Assembly: GCA_037439785.1 (NCBI GenBank)
Contig: JBBIVJ010000001.1
Location: 1 to 64,000 of the forward strand
Direction: 5' to 3'
Length of the DNA: 64,000 nucleotides
Origin: DSVZ01 sp037439785
GTDB taxonomy: Bacteria > Verrucomicrobiota > Verrucomicrobiia > Limisphaerales > J093
Position numbers and translations under genes: made by a program
In this document: one piece after another, positions 32,580 through 40,306 of the stretch
Numbering within the stretch: position 1 is the stretch's first letter
Layout of the letters: the number at the start of each line of letters is the position of its first letter
Notes under the pieces: generated by a model
Databases searched by the model: none
The model's input: only the letters and a program-made list of their open reading frames with translations
What the model was told of the DNA's origin: nothing

Positions 32580-32825
32580 AAAGCGGAAGGGGGCAGCCGC
32601 ACTCCCAGACGCCCGCGCGCGGAAAGGCAATCTCTTAGCCCTTGCCCGGCGGCTTCGCGTCTTGGTGTCTTAGTGGTGAGTTTCCCGCCGGTTGCCAGTC
32701 GGCGGTACGACAGGCTGCCGGCCTGCGCGATGCCGGCCGCCGGTTCCCCCGGGGTTCCTCGCCGTGATAGCAGAACGGGCTCTGGTGGCCACTTCGGACT
32801 TCGGACTTCGGATTTCGGATTTTGC
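32580..32825. repeat. Mixed repeat modules in the gap before the sigma-factor region
   Basis: The gap 32397-32940 shows no gene. This part holds a copy of the AAAGCGG...GCCGCACTCC module (32580-32622), a CTTGGTGTCTT run (about 32661-32671), a degraded palindrome pair (32685-32745) and a clean heptamer array of ACTTCGG/ATTTCGG units (32791-32825). Confidence 0.8.
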
Positions 32826-32901
32826 GAAGGCCCGGAGCCTGCCCGCCGCGCAAGTTCTACCGCCGGCCTGGTCGCCGCCGGCGTGAGCCGGAGCAGAGAA
32901 G

Positions 32902-32923
32902 GCCGCCGCGTGACCGCGGCGGC
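32902..32923. repeat. GC hairpin module
   Basis: GCCGCCGCG-TGAC-CGCGGCGGC, a perfect 9-bp stem, as at 20472 and 21918. It lies 18 nt beyond the stop of the minus-strand gene ending at 32941. Confidence 0.8.
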
Positions 32924-32940
32924 TTCCGGGGGCGGCGGCG

Positions 32941-34062
32941 TCAGTGCTGTCGCACGCTGACCCGTTGACGGAACTCGTCGAGACTGATCTTGCCTTCGGC
33001 CAGGGCGTCGGCGTCGGTCTTTTTCACGCGCAGCACCAGGGTCTCGGTTCCTGGCACGGTGTTGCCGGCGAGGACCTGTTCGCGGCGGGACTCGGTGGCG
33101 CCGCCGCGGCCGAGGCGTCGTTCGATGCGCACCTCGCGTCGCGGGGCGGCACTGGTGCCGGTGACCACCACCACGATCTGTTCCTCCGGCTTGACGTGGC
33201 GGAGGTGGGTGCCGTGTTGCAGGGCCTCGACGAGGTCTTGCCGGAGTTTCTCGACGCGCCGGGCGTCGTAGGGGGCGGGTTTGGCGCCGGGCAGGAGGAG
33301 GTCCCATTCCAGGCGGGGCAGGGCGCCGGGCGGGGGTGGGGGGGTACCGGGTTGACCGCCGAAGAGTTCCCGCCGGGTACGCTCCCACACGCTGTCAGCC
33401 GGCTTGTCGGGCGCGGTGTCGTCGCGGGGTTCCTCGGGGGCGGCCAGGGGGAAGGGCACGGCGAACAGCAGGACCGCCCCGTAGCCCTCCAGGTAGAGTG
33501 CCTCGGGTCGGCGCTGGGCGGGGAAGGTGGAGACCACGATGCCCAGGGCCATTTCCTGGCCGCGACGGCGTTCCTCGCCGGCGGCCTTGCCGAGGATGCG
33601 GGAAAAGACGGCCAGGTCTTCGCGCAGTTCCGCCGCTTGTGAGGGGGTGGGTTCACCCGCCGGGACAATCAGGGCCTGGGGCATGTTACCGGGTGGTTCG
33701 CCGCCCAGCCATTGAATCACACTGCCCACGCCGCCGACCTCGGCCCCAAAAGGGTTGTTGTCCATCATCTGAATCATCGGCGGCGCCGGAGGCACGGGGG
33801 GTGCAGCGGCGAGGTGAAGAGTGGCGAAGGCCTGCGGGCCGGCTACGCCGGCCTGGGCCAGCGCGGCGGCCACCCGGGCCCTGGCCTCCTGAAGTTGCCG
33901 ACCGGCCTCGGCGAGGGCGGAAGCGACTTCCGCCCGGGCTTCGGCCAGGGGCGGGGGCGGCTCGGGCCGGGGCGGGGCCGGTTGGGCGAGGGACGCGAGC
34001 TGGCCGGCCAGCAGGGCCAGCCCCAGGGAACGGTTCAGCGGTGCAGGGAGTGCGGTTTTCAT
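32941..34062 (-). CDS. Exported hypothetical protein of the sigma/anti-sigma operon
   Basis: 373 residues. A signal peptide (about residues 10-26) leads into a Pro-rich stretch and an Ala/Glu-rich segment likely to form a coiled coil (about 38-78). The rest is mixed alpha/beta with VVSTFPAQRRPEALYLEGYGAVLLFAVPFPLA near 180-210 and an IVVVVTGTSA strand near 300. The end, KISLDEFRQRV, is charged. I do not recognise the family. It is the third gene after an ECF sigma factor and its anti-sigma factor (12 nt gap), so it may be the regulated envelope component or a signal sensor. Confidence 0.65.
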   Translation of the reverse strand: MKTALPAPLNRSLGLALLAGQLASLAQPAPPRPEPPPPLAEARAEVASALAEAGRQLQEARARVAAALAQAGVAGPQAFATLHLAAAPPVPPAPPMIQMMDNNPFGAEVGGVGSVIQWLGGEPPGNMPQALIVPAGEPTPSQAAELREDLAVFSRILGKAAGEERRRGQEMALGIVVSTFPAQRRPEALYLEGYGAVLLFAVPFPLAAPEEPRDDTAPDKPADSVWERTRRELFGGQPGTPPPPPGALPRLEWDLLLPGAKPAPYDARRVEKLRQDLVEALQHGTHLRHVKPEEQIVVVVTGTSAAPRREVRIERRLGRGGATESRREQVLAGNTVPGTETLVLRVKKTDADALAEGKISLDEFRQRVSVRQH

Positions 34063-34074
34063 GGGATGCGGGGG

Positions 34075-34731
34075 TTAACGGTGGTCCTCGCCGCCGCCAG
34101 TCGCGGTGGCCGGCGTGTAAACGGCGAGTTGGGAAAGCTGTTGGCGGGTCAGGCCGATGGCGTCGCGGGCCACGATGGCGACGGTTTCGAGGTCGCGGCG
34201 GAGGGTGGCGAAATCGCTCAGGCGCTGGCGCTCGGCGCGCTGGTGGAGTGCCAGGGTGGCCTGCTGATCTTCGGAGCGGGCTGCGGCCCAGGCGGCGGCG
34301 AGGGCCTGCACGCCCTCGGCGTGGCGTTGCTCGACGGCCTGGAGGGCGGTGTCGAGGCGGGCCTGGAACTCGCGTCCGAGGGCGGGGCGAAGTTCTTCCG
34401 CGACGGCGGCGCGGAGGGCGCCGAGATCGGGCGGGGCGGGCGCCGCCAGGCGACCGCCTCCCCAGCCCAGGCCGAGCACCAGGAGGGCGGCGGCCGCCCA
34501 GCGGACGGCTTCGCGGGCAGTTGCCCGGGGGCGGGCGGAGCGCGGGGAGGGGAGCTGCCAGGCGTCCAGGGCGGCGCGGGTCTCCTGCCATTGGGCGAGC
34601 TGGCGCTGGCAGTCCGGGCAGTCCCGCAGGTGGGCCTCGAGGCGGGCGCGGCAGGCGGGCGCGGCTTCGTCGTAGAGGTATTCCGCCCAGAGTTCGGGCG
34701 AGGGGTGGATCGAGTCAGGTGAGGGATTCAT
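34075..34731 (-). CDS. Anti-sigma factor with zinc-finger (zf-HC2-type) domain
   Basis: 218 residues. The N-terminal domain has LEAHLRDCPDCQRQL (about residues 31-45), the His-x3-Cys-x2-Cys of ZAS anti-sigma factors. One transmembrane segment (about 76-97) is followed by a long, probably coiled-coil, periplasmic part. It should hold the upstream ECF sigma factor inactive at the membrane until a signal arrives. Its ATG overlaps the sigma-factor stop (ATGA), giving tight stoichiometry. Confidence 0.82.
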   Translation of the reverse strand: MNPSPDSIHPSPELWAEYLYDEAAPACRARLEAHLRDCPDCQRQLAQWQETRAALDAWQLPSPRSARPRATAREAVRWAAAALLVLGLGWGGGRLAAPAPPDLGALRAAVAEELRPALGREFQARLDTALQAVEQRHAEGVQALAAAWAAARSEDQQATLALHQRAERQRLSDFATLRRDLETVAIVARDAIGLTRQQLSQLAVYTPATATGGGEDHR

Positions 34732-35402
34732 GGCACGGTGGGTCGGGGGAGGCGGCCGCGTCGGCCGGCGGGAGGCGCTGCGGATCGGTCCAGGGCGCGG
34801 GCCAGGCGGCGGGCCAGCAGGTGAAGCGCTTCGGTCATGCGGGTTTTGACGGTGCCTTCGGGCAGATCGAGGACGTCGGCAATTTCGCGGAACTTCAGCC
34901 CTTGGTAATGGCGGAGGACCAGGATGGCGCGGTGCGCCTCGGGCAGTTCGCTCACGGCGCGGCGGACAACTTCGCTGGTTTCGCGGCGCAGGGCGGCCTC
35001 GTCCGGAGCGGGGGCGGTGTCGGGCGGGTCGGCGCAGGGGCCGGGGTAATCCGGGTCGGGGTCGGGCAGATCGGCGGGTTGTTCGCGGTGGAGGTAGGGT
35101 TGGCGGAGGGCGCTGGCGGTGTGGTTGAGGGCGACGCGCCAGAGCCAGGTCGAGAAGCGGGCGGCGTCGGGGCGGTAGCGGTGGCGGTGGGTGAAGATGC
35201 GGGCGAAGATTTCCTGGACGAGGTCTTCGGCGCGGTGGGCGTCACCGGTGAGGCGGGTGCAGAGGCGTTGGAGGGGGCTTTCCCAGCGGCGGACCAGTTC
35301 GCCGAAGGCGCCGGGGTCGCCGGACATCTGGACGCGCCACATGAGCTGTTCGTCCGAAGGGGCGAACAGGGCGGAGAGGGGGGGTAGCCGGCCGGCACGC
35401 AT
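34728..35402 (-). CDS. ECF RNA polymerase sigma factor
   Basis: 224 residues. Region 2 shows LVRRWESPLQRLCTRL, DLVQEIFARIF and FSTWLWRVALNHT; region 4 shows LPEAHRAILVLRHYQGLKFREIADVLDLPEGTVKTRM. An acidic Pro-rich linker (DPDPDYPGPC) joins the two. The ATG at 35402 begins the core; longer in-frame starts would reach the divergent gene. It is the first gene of a sigma, anti-sigma, exported-protein operon. On the minus strand GGAACG (35471-35466), 17 nt and GTTCAA resemble an ECF promoter, hinting at autoregulation. Confidence 0.9.
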   Translation of the reverse strand: MRAGRLPPLSALFAPSDEQLMWRVQMSGDPGAFGELVRRWESPLQRLCTRLTGDAHRAEDLVQEIFARIFTHRHRYRPDAARFSTWLWRVALNHTASALRQPYLHREQPADLPDPDPDYPGPCADPPDTAPAPDEAALRRETSEVVRRAVSELPEAHRAILVLRHYQGLKFREIADVLDLPEGTVKTRMTEALHLLARRLARALDRSAAPPAGRRGRLPRPTVP

Positions 35403-35492
35403 CGCGTTCCGGGGAGTGATACGCTCCGGGGTGGGGTTTGGTTTGAACTTTTTTTTGCAACTTTCCGTTCCCGCTCGGGGTTGCAGGGTCAA

Positions 35493-35508
35493 CAATGGAC
35501 GCCCATTG
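35493..35508. promoter_or_regulatory. Operator-like palindrome between divergent sigma genes
   Basis: CAATGG-ACGC-CCATTG, a perfect 6-bp inverted repeat in the relatively A/T-rich 138-nt space between the two divergent ECF sigma genes. It may be an operator or promoter element; no binding family is assigned. Confidence 0.35.
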
Positions 35509-35540
35509 ACGGACGGTGATCTGAACCAGACCCCCGGCGG

Positions 35541-36092
35541 ATGAGCGACCCCGTCCAGTTCGAGGCGTTCCTGCGACAACACCAGGACGCGGTGTACACC
35601 ACGGCGCTGCGACTGGTGGGCCGTCCCGCCGAGGCCGAAGACATCGCCCAGGAGGTGTTCCTGAAGGCATACGAGCACTTTGCCGATCTGGCCGAAAGCC
35701 CCACCGCCGTGGGCTGGCTCAAGACCGTGGCCCGCAACCTTGCGCTCAACCACCTCACCCGCTACCGCAACCGCTGGCGGTTTTTCTCCGAGTTCGAGGG
35801 CGAGGACGAGGCCGGCGACCGCCCCTTTGCCGACACCCTGGCTGCGCCGGACACCCACCAGCAGACCCTCGACACGGCCGACCAGCGCAAAATCCTCGAA
35901 GCCGCCCTCCAGTCCCTGCCCGCGGCCTGGCGCGTGCCGCTGGTGCTCTACCACTTCGACCACCTCAGCTACGAAGAAATCGCCGCCCGGCTCAAGGTCT
36001 CGCTGGGCAAGGTCAAGACCGACATCCACCGGGGACGCGAAGCCCTGCGCCGCAAGTTGCTCCGCCAGCACCCCGACCTGAAAGCTCCATGA
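35541..36092 (+). CDS. ECF RNA polymerase sigma factor (second)
   Basis: 183 residues. Region 2 has AVYTTALRLVGRPAEAEDIAQEVF and VGWLKTVARNLALNHL; region 4 has LPAAWRVPLVLYHFDHLSYEEIAARLKVSLGKVKTDIHRGREAL. Length and layout are typical. It is divergent from the other sigma operon. The two downstream genes encode membrane proteins, the first of which may be its anti-sigma factor although no zinc finger is visible. Confidence 0.92.
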   Translation: MSDPVQFEAFLRQHQDAVYTTALRLVGRPAEAEDIAQEVFLKAYEHFADLAESPTAVGWLKTVARNLALNHLTRYRNRWRFFSEFEGEDEAGDRPFADTLAAPDTHQQTLDTADQRKILEAALQSLPAAWRVPLVLYHFDHLSYEEIAARLKVSLGKVKTDIHRGREALRRKLLRQHPDLKAP

Positions 36093-36204
36093 CCGCCCCC
36101 ACCCCGCCGACTGCCCCGCCCGCTCCGGCCCCGGTTGCCCCGGCCGCCGGTTTTGCTCGCAACTTTTCACCCCCCCGCCGTGTCGTTAACCTCGTGAACA
36201 ACGC

Positions 36205-36705
36205 ATGACTCCGTCCCGGCACACCCCCGAGGAAGACTGGGAAGCCTGGCTGGACCACCGGCTGAAAGCCCTGCCGGATCGCCCCGCCCCTGCCAGCCTG
36301 GCGCCGCGGGTCCTGGCTGCGGTGGCGGCCCGGGCGCGTCGGCCCTGGTACCGCCAACCCTGGTTCGCCTGGCCGCGGCTGGCGCAGGTGCTTTCGCTGG
36401 TCCTGTTGTCGGCCACGCTTGGCTCGCTGACCTACGCCCTGCTCCACCTGGGCGAGCTGGCCGGGGGTGGGACGGGGGCGGCACCGTGGCGGGTCTGGTG
36501 GGCGCCGATCGAGGCCCTAGGGACGGCGCTGGCCTTGGTGTTCGAAGCGGTGGAACTGGCGGCGCGCCAGGTGGAGGGACGGGTCTGGGTGGCACTGGGG
36601 ACGTTGGCCGCGCTCATGTACCTGACCTGCGTGGGCGTCGGTACAGTGTTGTACCGGTTGGTGGCGCGGCCGCGCCGGGAAGGGAGGTCGCATGAAAAGA
36701 TTTGA
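36205..36705 (+). CDS. Membrane protein, possible anti-sigma factor
   Basis: 166 residues. The N-terminal 45 residues are soluble (EEDWEAWLDHRLKALPDRPAPASLAPRV), and two strong membrane segments lie near 54-78 and 130-152. Small membrane proteins with a WLDxxLKxLPDxxAPxxLxxRV-like cytoplasmic head follow ECF sigma genes in several Verrucomicrobiota, so an anti-sigma role is plausible. The sequence CTCGTGAACAACGC lies just before the start, with no clear ribosome site. It overlaps the next gene by 14 nt. Confidence 0.65.
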   Translation: MTPSRHTPEEDWEAWLDHRLKALPDRPAPASLAPRVLAAVAARARRPWYRQPWFAWPRLAQVLSLVLLSATLGSLTYALLHLGELAGGGTGAAPWRVWWAPIEALGTALALVFEAVELAARQVEGRVWVALGTLAALMYLTCVGVGTVLYRLVARPRREGRSHEKI

Positions 36706-38539
36706 GACCGCCGGAACCGGCCGCCCGCGGCATTGGCTGGGGATACTGGCCGCGACGGCCACCGGCGTCGGTGCCCTCCTGGCGCAGGCCCCCGATGCCG
36801 GCACCGCGGACGCCGCCTCAGAGGGCCGGCGGGTCGAGGAGCTGGTCAACGTCTTCGACAACTCCTACCTGAAGCCGGGCTGGAAGGCGGGGGTGGCGGT
36901 GACCGTGTTTGGCAATGCGCGCATCGAGGGGGAGGTCGAGGACGTTTGCGTAACGGTCTTCGGCAATGCGGTGGTCGCGGGCCGGGTGGGCCAAGAGTGC
37001 GTGGCGGTCTTCGGCAACCTGGACCTCAACGGCGAGGTGGGCGGCGACCTGGTGGTCTTCATGGGTGATGCACGGTTGGGGCCGCAGGCGGTGGTGCATG
37101 GCGAAACCATCGTCATCGGCGGCAAGGTCCACGCGGCTCCCGGCGCCACCCTGCATGGCCAGAAGTTGCAACTGGCCGGCTTTCTGCCGGCGATCGGGGA
37201 GTGGTTTCGGAGCGGGCTGTTTCTGGGCCGGCCGATTGCACCGGGGGTGGGCTGGGTGTGGGGGGTGGTGGCAGTGCATTTTCTGCTCTACCTGCTGGCG
37301 GCAGCCCTGCTGCCGCGGCCGGTCGAGGCCGTTGAGGGGGTGCTCGACCGTCAGACCCTGGCCGCCTTCGGCGTGGGGTTGCTGGGGCTGATCCTGGGCG
37401 CGCCGCTGAGCCTTGTGCTGGTGGCCTCGGGGGTGGGACTGCTGGTGCTGCCCCTGCTGATGGTGGCGTTGATGGTAGCGCTCTGGCTGGGCAAGGCGGC
37501 GACCTTTCAATGGATGGGCCGCAGCCTGTGCCGGCGGTTCAACCCGGCGGGAACCTGCCCCCCGCTGCCGGGCTTCGTGGTGGGCTTCGGCCTGGTGACG
37601 CTGCTGTACCTGGTGCCCGGGGTGGGGTTTGTGGTGTATGGCCTGTTGGTGCCGCTGGCCTTTGGCGCCGTGCTGCTGGCCATGTTCGAGACCCTCCGCG
37701 CCGGCCAAGCTCCCCCGGCACCACTGACCGCCGCTGCGGCTCCGTCACCCGGAACCGCCCCGCTGGCGGGGGCGCCGCCCGCATCCGTGCCTTCCGCGCC
37801 CCCCGCTCCGGACATTCCCCCGGACCTTCCGCCCAAGCCGCACGCCGCCGCCCCGGCTTTAGCCCTGCCGGTTCTTCGGCAGCCGGCCGCGTCGGCTGAC
37901 CGTCCGCCGCGGGAGGCGTTGGCCGCCTCCACTCCTGCCTTGCCGGAGCCGGGGAAAGCTCCTGCCCCATCCGCCGGCGCCGAACCGGAAGTTCCCTCCG
38001 CCGCCTCTCTGCTCGAGGGGGCGTCACCGCCGCCCCCGCCCCCGCCCTCACCTCCTCAAGCGGCGGTGCCGCCTCCGCAGCCTCCGCCTCTTCCACCCAG
38101 ATCGCCGGCGGCATCCGGCTCGGGGTCGGCCGGTTTGAGCGCGGCGGAACTGGCCACGTTGCCGCGGGCGGGGTTCTGGCTGCGCGCGGGAGCGGCGGTG
38201 TTGGACCTGATTTTGCTGGCGTGGCTGCTGGCGCCGTTGCCGGGGGCCCTGCCGGGGCCGCTGTTGGTCGTGGGCCTGATCGCCTACCACACTGCCTTCT
38301 GGGCGTGGAAGGGCACCACGCTGGGCGGGATTGTCTGCGGGCTGAAGGTGGTGCGGCTGGATGGCCGGCCGCTGGACTGGCAGGTGGCGCTGGTGCGGGC
38401 GCTGGCGGCGGTCTTTTCGGCGCTGCCGCTGGGGCTGGGCTTTTTCTGGGCGGGGTGGTCGGCGGACCGGCAGAGCTGGCACGACAAGATTGCCGGCACC
38501 GTCATTGTGAAGGCGCGGCGGGGCGAGCCGTTGATTTGA
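36692..38539 (+). CDS. Bactofilin-like/RDD-domain membrane fusion protein
   Basis: 615 residues. After a signal-like helix (about 14-32), residues 66-150 form three or four short beta repeats of the VTVFGNARIEGEVEDVCV type, a polymer-forming (bactofilin-like) beta helix. Several membrane helices follow (about 180-320). Then a Pro/Ala-rich linker of about 150 residues leads to an RDD domain (RAGFWLRAGAAVLDLILLAWLL through SWHDKIAGTVIVK). RDD domains are membrane modules with proposed transport or regulatory roles. The combination suggests an envelope-stress or cell-shape component controlled by the upstream sigma factor. Function unknown. Confidence 0.75.
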   Translation: MKRFETAGTGRPRHWLGILAATATGVGALLAQAPDAGTADAASEGRRVEELVNVFDNSYLKPGWKAGVAVTVFGNARIEGEVEDVCVTVFGNAVVAGRVGQECVAVFGNLDLNGEVGGDLVVFMGDARLGPQAVVHGETIVIGGKVHAAPGATLHGQKLQLAGFLPAIGEWFRSGLFLGRPIAPGVGWVWGVVAVHFLLYLLAAALLPRPVEAVEGVLDRQTLAAFGVGLLGLILGAPLSLVLVASGVGLLVLPLLMVALMVALWLGKAATFQWMGRSLCRRFNPAGTCPPLPGFVVGFGLVTLLYLVPGVGFVVYGLLVPLAFGAVLLAMFETLRAGQAPPAPLTAAAAPSPGTAPLAGAPPASVPSAPPAPDIPPDLPPKPHAAAPALALPVLRQPAASADRPPREALAASTPALPEPGKAPAPSAGAEPEVPSAASLLEGASPPPPPPPSPPQAAVPPPQPPPLPPRSPAASGSGSAGLSAAELATLPRAGFWLRAGAAVLDLILLAWLLAPLPGALPGPLLVVGLIAYHTAFWAWKGTTLGGIVCGLKVVRLDGRPLDWQVALVRALAAVFSALPLGLGFFWAGWSADRQSWHDKIAGTVIVKARRGEPLI

Positions 38540-38594
38540 GCATTTGAGCAGTCGCGCCGGGGCCCCCGCTCGGGCGCCCGGCGAGGTGGCGGGA

Positions 38595-40031
38595 TCACTC
38601 GAGCCAGGCGTGATGGTCGTGGCGGAGCAGGCCCAGGTGGGCGCGGCCGCCGGGAGTGAGATCGGCCTCGAACTCGTCCACGGCCTGCCAGTAGGTGTGG
38701 CCTTCGGCGTCGGTGTGGGTGCGGCGGAGGAAGACGAAGGGGGCGTTGTCGGCCAGTTCCCAGCAGGCGGCGGGGGCGGCGACGGTCCAGTGGCCGGTGC
38801 GGCGGTCCAGGCGCACGTCCCAGGTGTTGAGGCGCTCGGCCAGGTCGGCCGGCAGGCCAAGTTGGGCGAGGTGGCGCAGCAGGGCGCTGTGGGCGGCGAC
38901 GTCGGCGCGGATGTGTTCGGGGGCGGGCTGGCCGAGGCAGCGGGCCAGGTCGTTGAGGGAGCCGATGCGCAGGCTGCGGAGGATGGTGGCGCGGGCGATG
39001 GGGCCGGCCAGCCAGGCGAGGGCGGTGGGGAGCTGTTCATGGATGAAGGTGGTGCCGGAGCCGACGAGCATCTGGTTTTGCTCCTCCGGGGGCAGGTGTT
39101 CCCATTCAGGCAGGCGGGCGGCGAGGTAGGCCTTGAGCAGGTGCCAGAATTCGGCGAAGAGCAGGCGGCGCTCGCGGAGCTGGGTCTGGACCAGCGGCAG
39201 GGCGGTCTTGAGGTGGGGAAACGCCTTCCAGACGTCCGCGATCTGGGAGTCGCGGAAACGGTACATCGCGGGGGTGGCGAGCATTTCCTCGGCGGTGGCG
39301 GCGTCCAGGGCGAGGCGGGATTCGCCGGTGGCCATTTCGAACAGGGCAACGCCGGAGGAGAAGATGTCGGAGGCCGGGCCGGGCGGCACGCCGGCCTGGA
39401 GGTTGGAGACGTCAATGACGACCTCGGCATGGTCGGGAGTGGCGGCGTAGAGGAAGTCGTTGGGGGCCCGGCGGTGGCGCGGGGTGAAGAACGCCCCCAG
39501 GTCCACGAGCCGCACGGCGCCGTCGTCGAGGCGGATGACGTTGTCGGGCTTGAAATCCATCAGCACCAGGCCATGCCGGTGGAACAGGTCCACGATGGCC
39601 AGGACTTCCTGGAGGGCGCGCCGCAGTTCATCCAGGGCGGCGGCGTCGTAGCCGCCGGCGGCCAGTTCTTCGCCCCAGTGCCGGAGGTTGTGGCCGTGGA
39701 GCCGTTCCATGGCGATGTAGGCGTACTGGCGTTCGGCGTGGAGCTGGCCGCCGTAAAAGGTGGGCACAAACAGGCGCAGGGTCTCGACGGCCTGGAGTTC
39801 CTCGAAGGTGGCCAGTTCGGAGCGGAAATTCATGTACGGGCCGTAGCCCACCTCGTCAGGCCGGCCGCAGCTCAGGTCGAAGATTTTCACCACCACCCCC
39901 CCGCGGTCGGTCAGGTACAACGCCGTCTCGGGGTTCTGGGCCAGCGCGTGCACCAGCCGCACCGGTCCCAGCCCGGTCACCGACACCACTTCGCCGGCGT
40001 GCCGGCCGGAGGAGAGTTCGGCGGGGTTCAT
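38595..40031 (-). CDS. Divergent serine/threonine kinase-like protein
   Basis: 478 residues from the ATG at 40031; the frame extends further, but only through Pro/Ala-rich filler. The beta-3 Lys may be in GVVVKIF (about residue 49), the catalytic loop is HGLVLMDFKPDNVI (Asp, Lys and Asn present), and the metal motif is DLG in place of DFG (VRLVDLGAFF). A glycine-rich loop is not apparent and the HRD Arg is replaced by Met. The C-lobe carries SDIFSSGVALFEMATG. The last 200 residues are helical and unfamiliar. It may be an active atypical kinase or a pseudokinase. It is convergent with the RDD gene and divergent from the next. Confidence 0.7.
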   Translation of the reverse strand: MNPAELSSGRHAGEVVSVTGLGPVRLVHALAQNPETALYLTDRGGVVVKIFDLSCGRPDEVGYGPYMNFRSELATFEELQAVETLRLFVPTFYGGQLHAERQYAYIAMERLHGHNLRHWGEELAAGGYDAAALDELRRALQEVLAIVDLFHRHGLVLMDFKPDNVIRLDDGAVRLVDLGAFFTPRHRRAPNDFLYAATPDHAEVVIDVSNLQAGVPPGPASDIFSSGVALFEMATGESRLALDAATAEEMLATPAMYRFRDSQIADVWKAFPHLKTALPLVQTQLRERRLLFAEFWHLLKAYLAARLPEWEHLPPEEQNQMLVGSGTTFIHEQLPTALAWLAGPIARATILRSLRIGSLNDLARCLGQPAPEHIRADVAAHSALLRHLAQLGLPADLAERLNTWDVRLDRRTGHWTVAAPAACWELADNAPFVFLRRTHTDAEGHTYWQAVDEFEADLTPGGRAHLGLLRHDHHAWLE

Positions 40032-40306
40032 GGCCGGCGTCGGCGGGGGGCGCGCCCCGGGGCGGCCCGCCCGTGGTCCCGCACCGGCCCGGGCCGCGGG
40101 GTCGGGGCGCGTCGCGCTGGGGGGAAAAGCGGCGCCTGCTCGGGGGTGAACATGGGCCGAGGATAACGCAAAGGAGGGAGGCTGGGAAGCAGGCGGACGG
40201 GGCGGCGACGGCGGCGAGTGCGCTTGCAATATGCCCCGCCGGCGCCCATGCTCGCTCGGTTGACACGGGCCGCCCCGCAGGGGTGCGGGCCGCGGGTCTC
40301 AGACGC

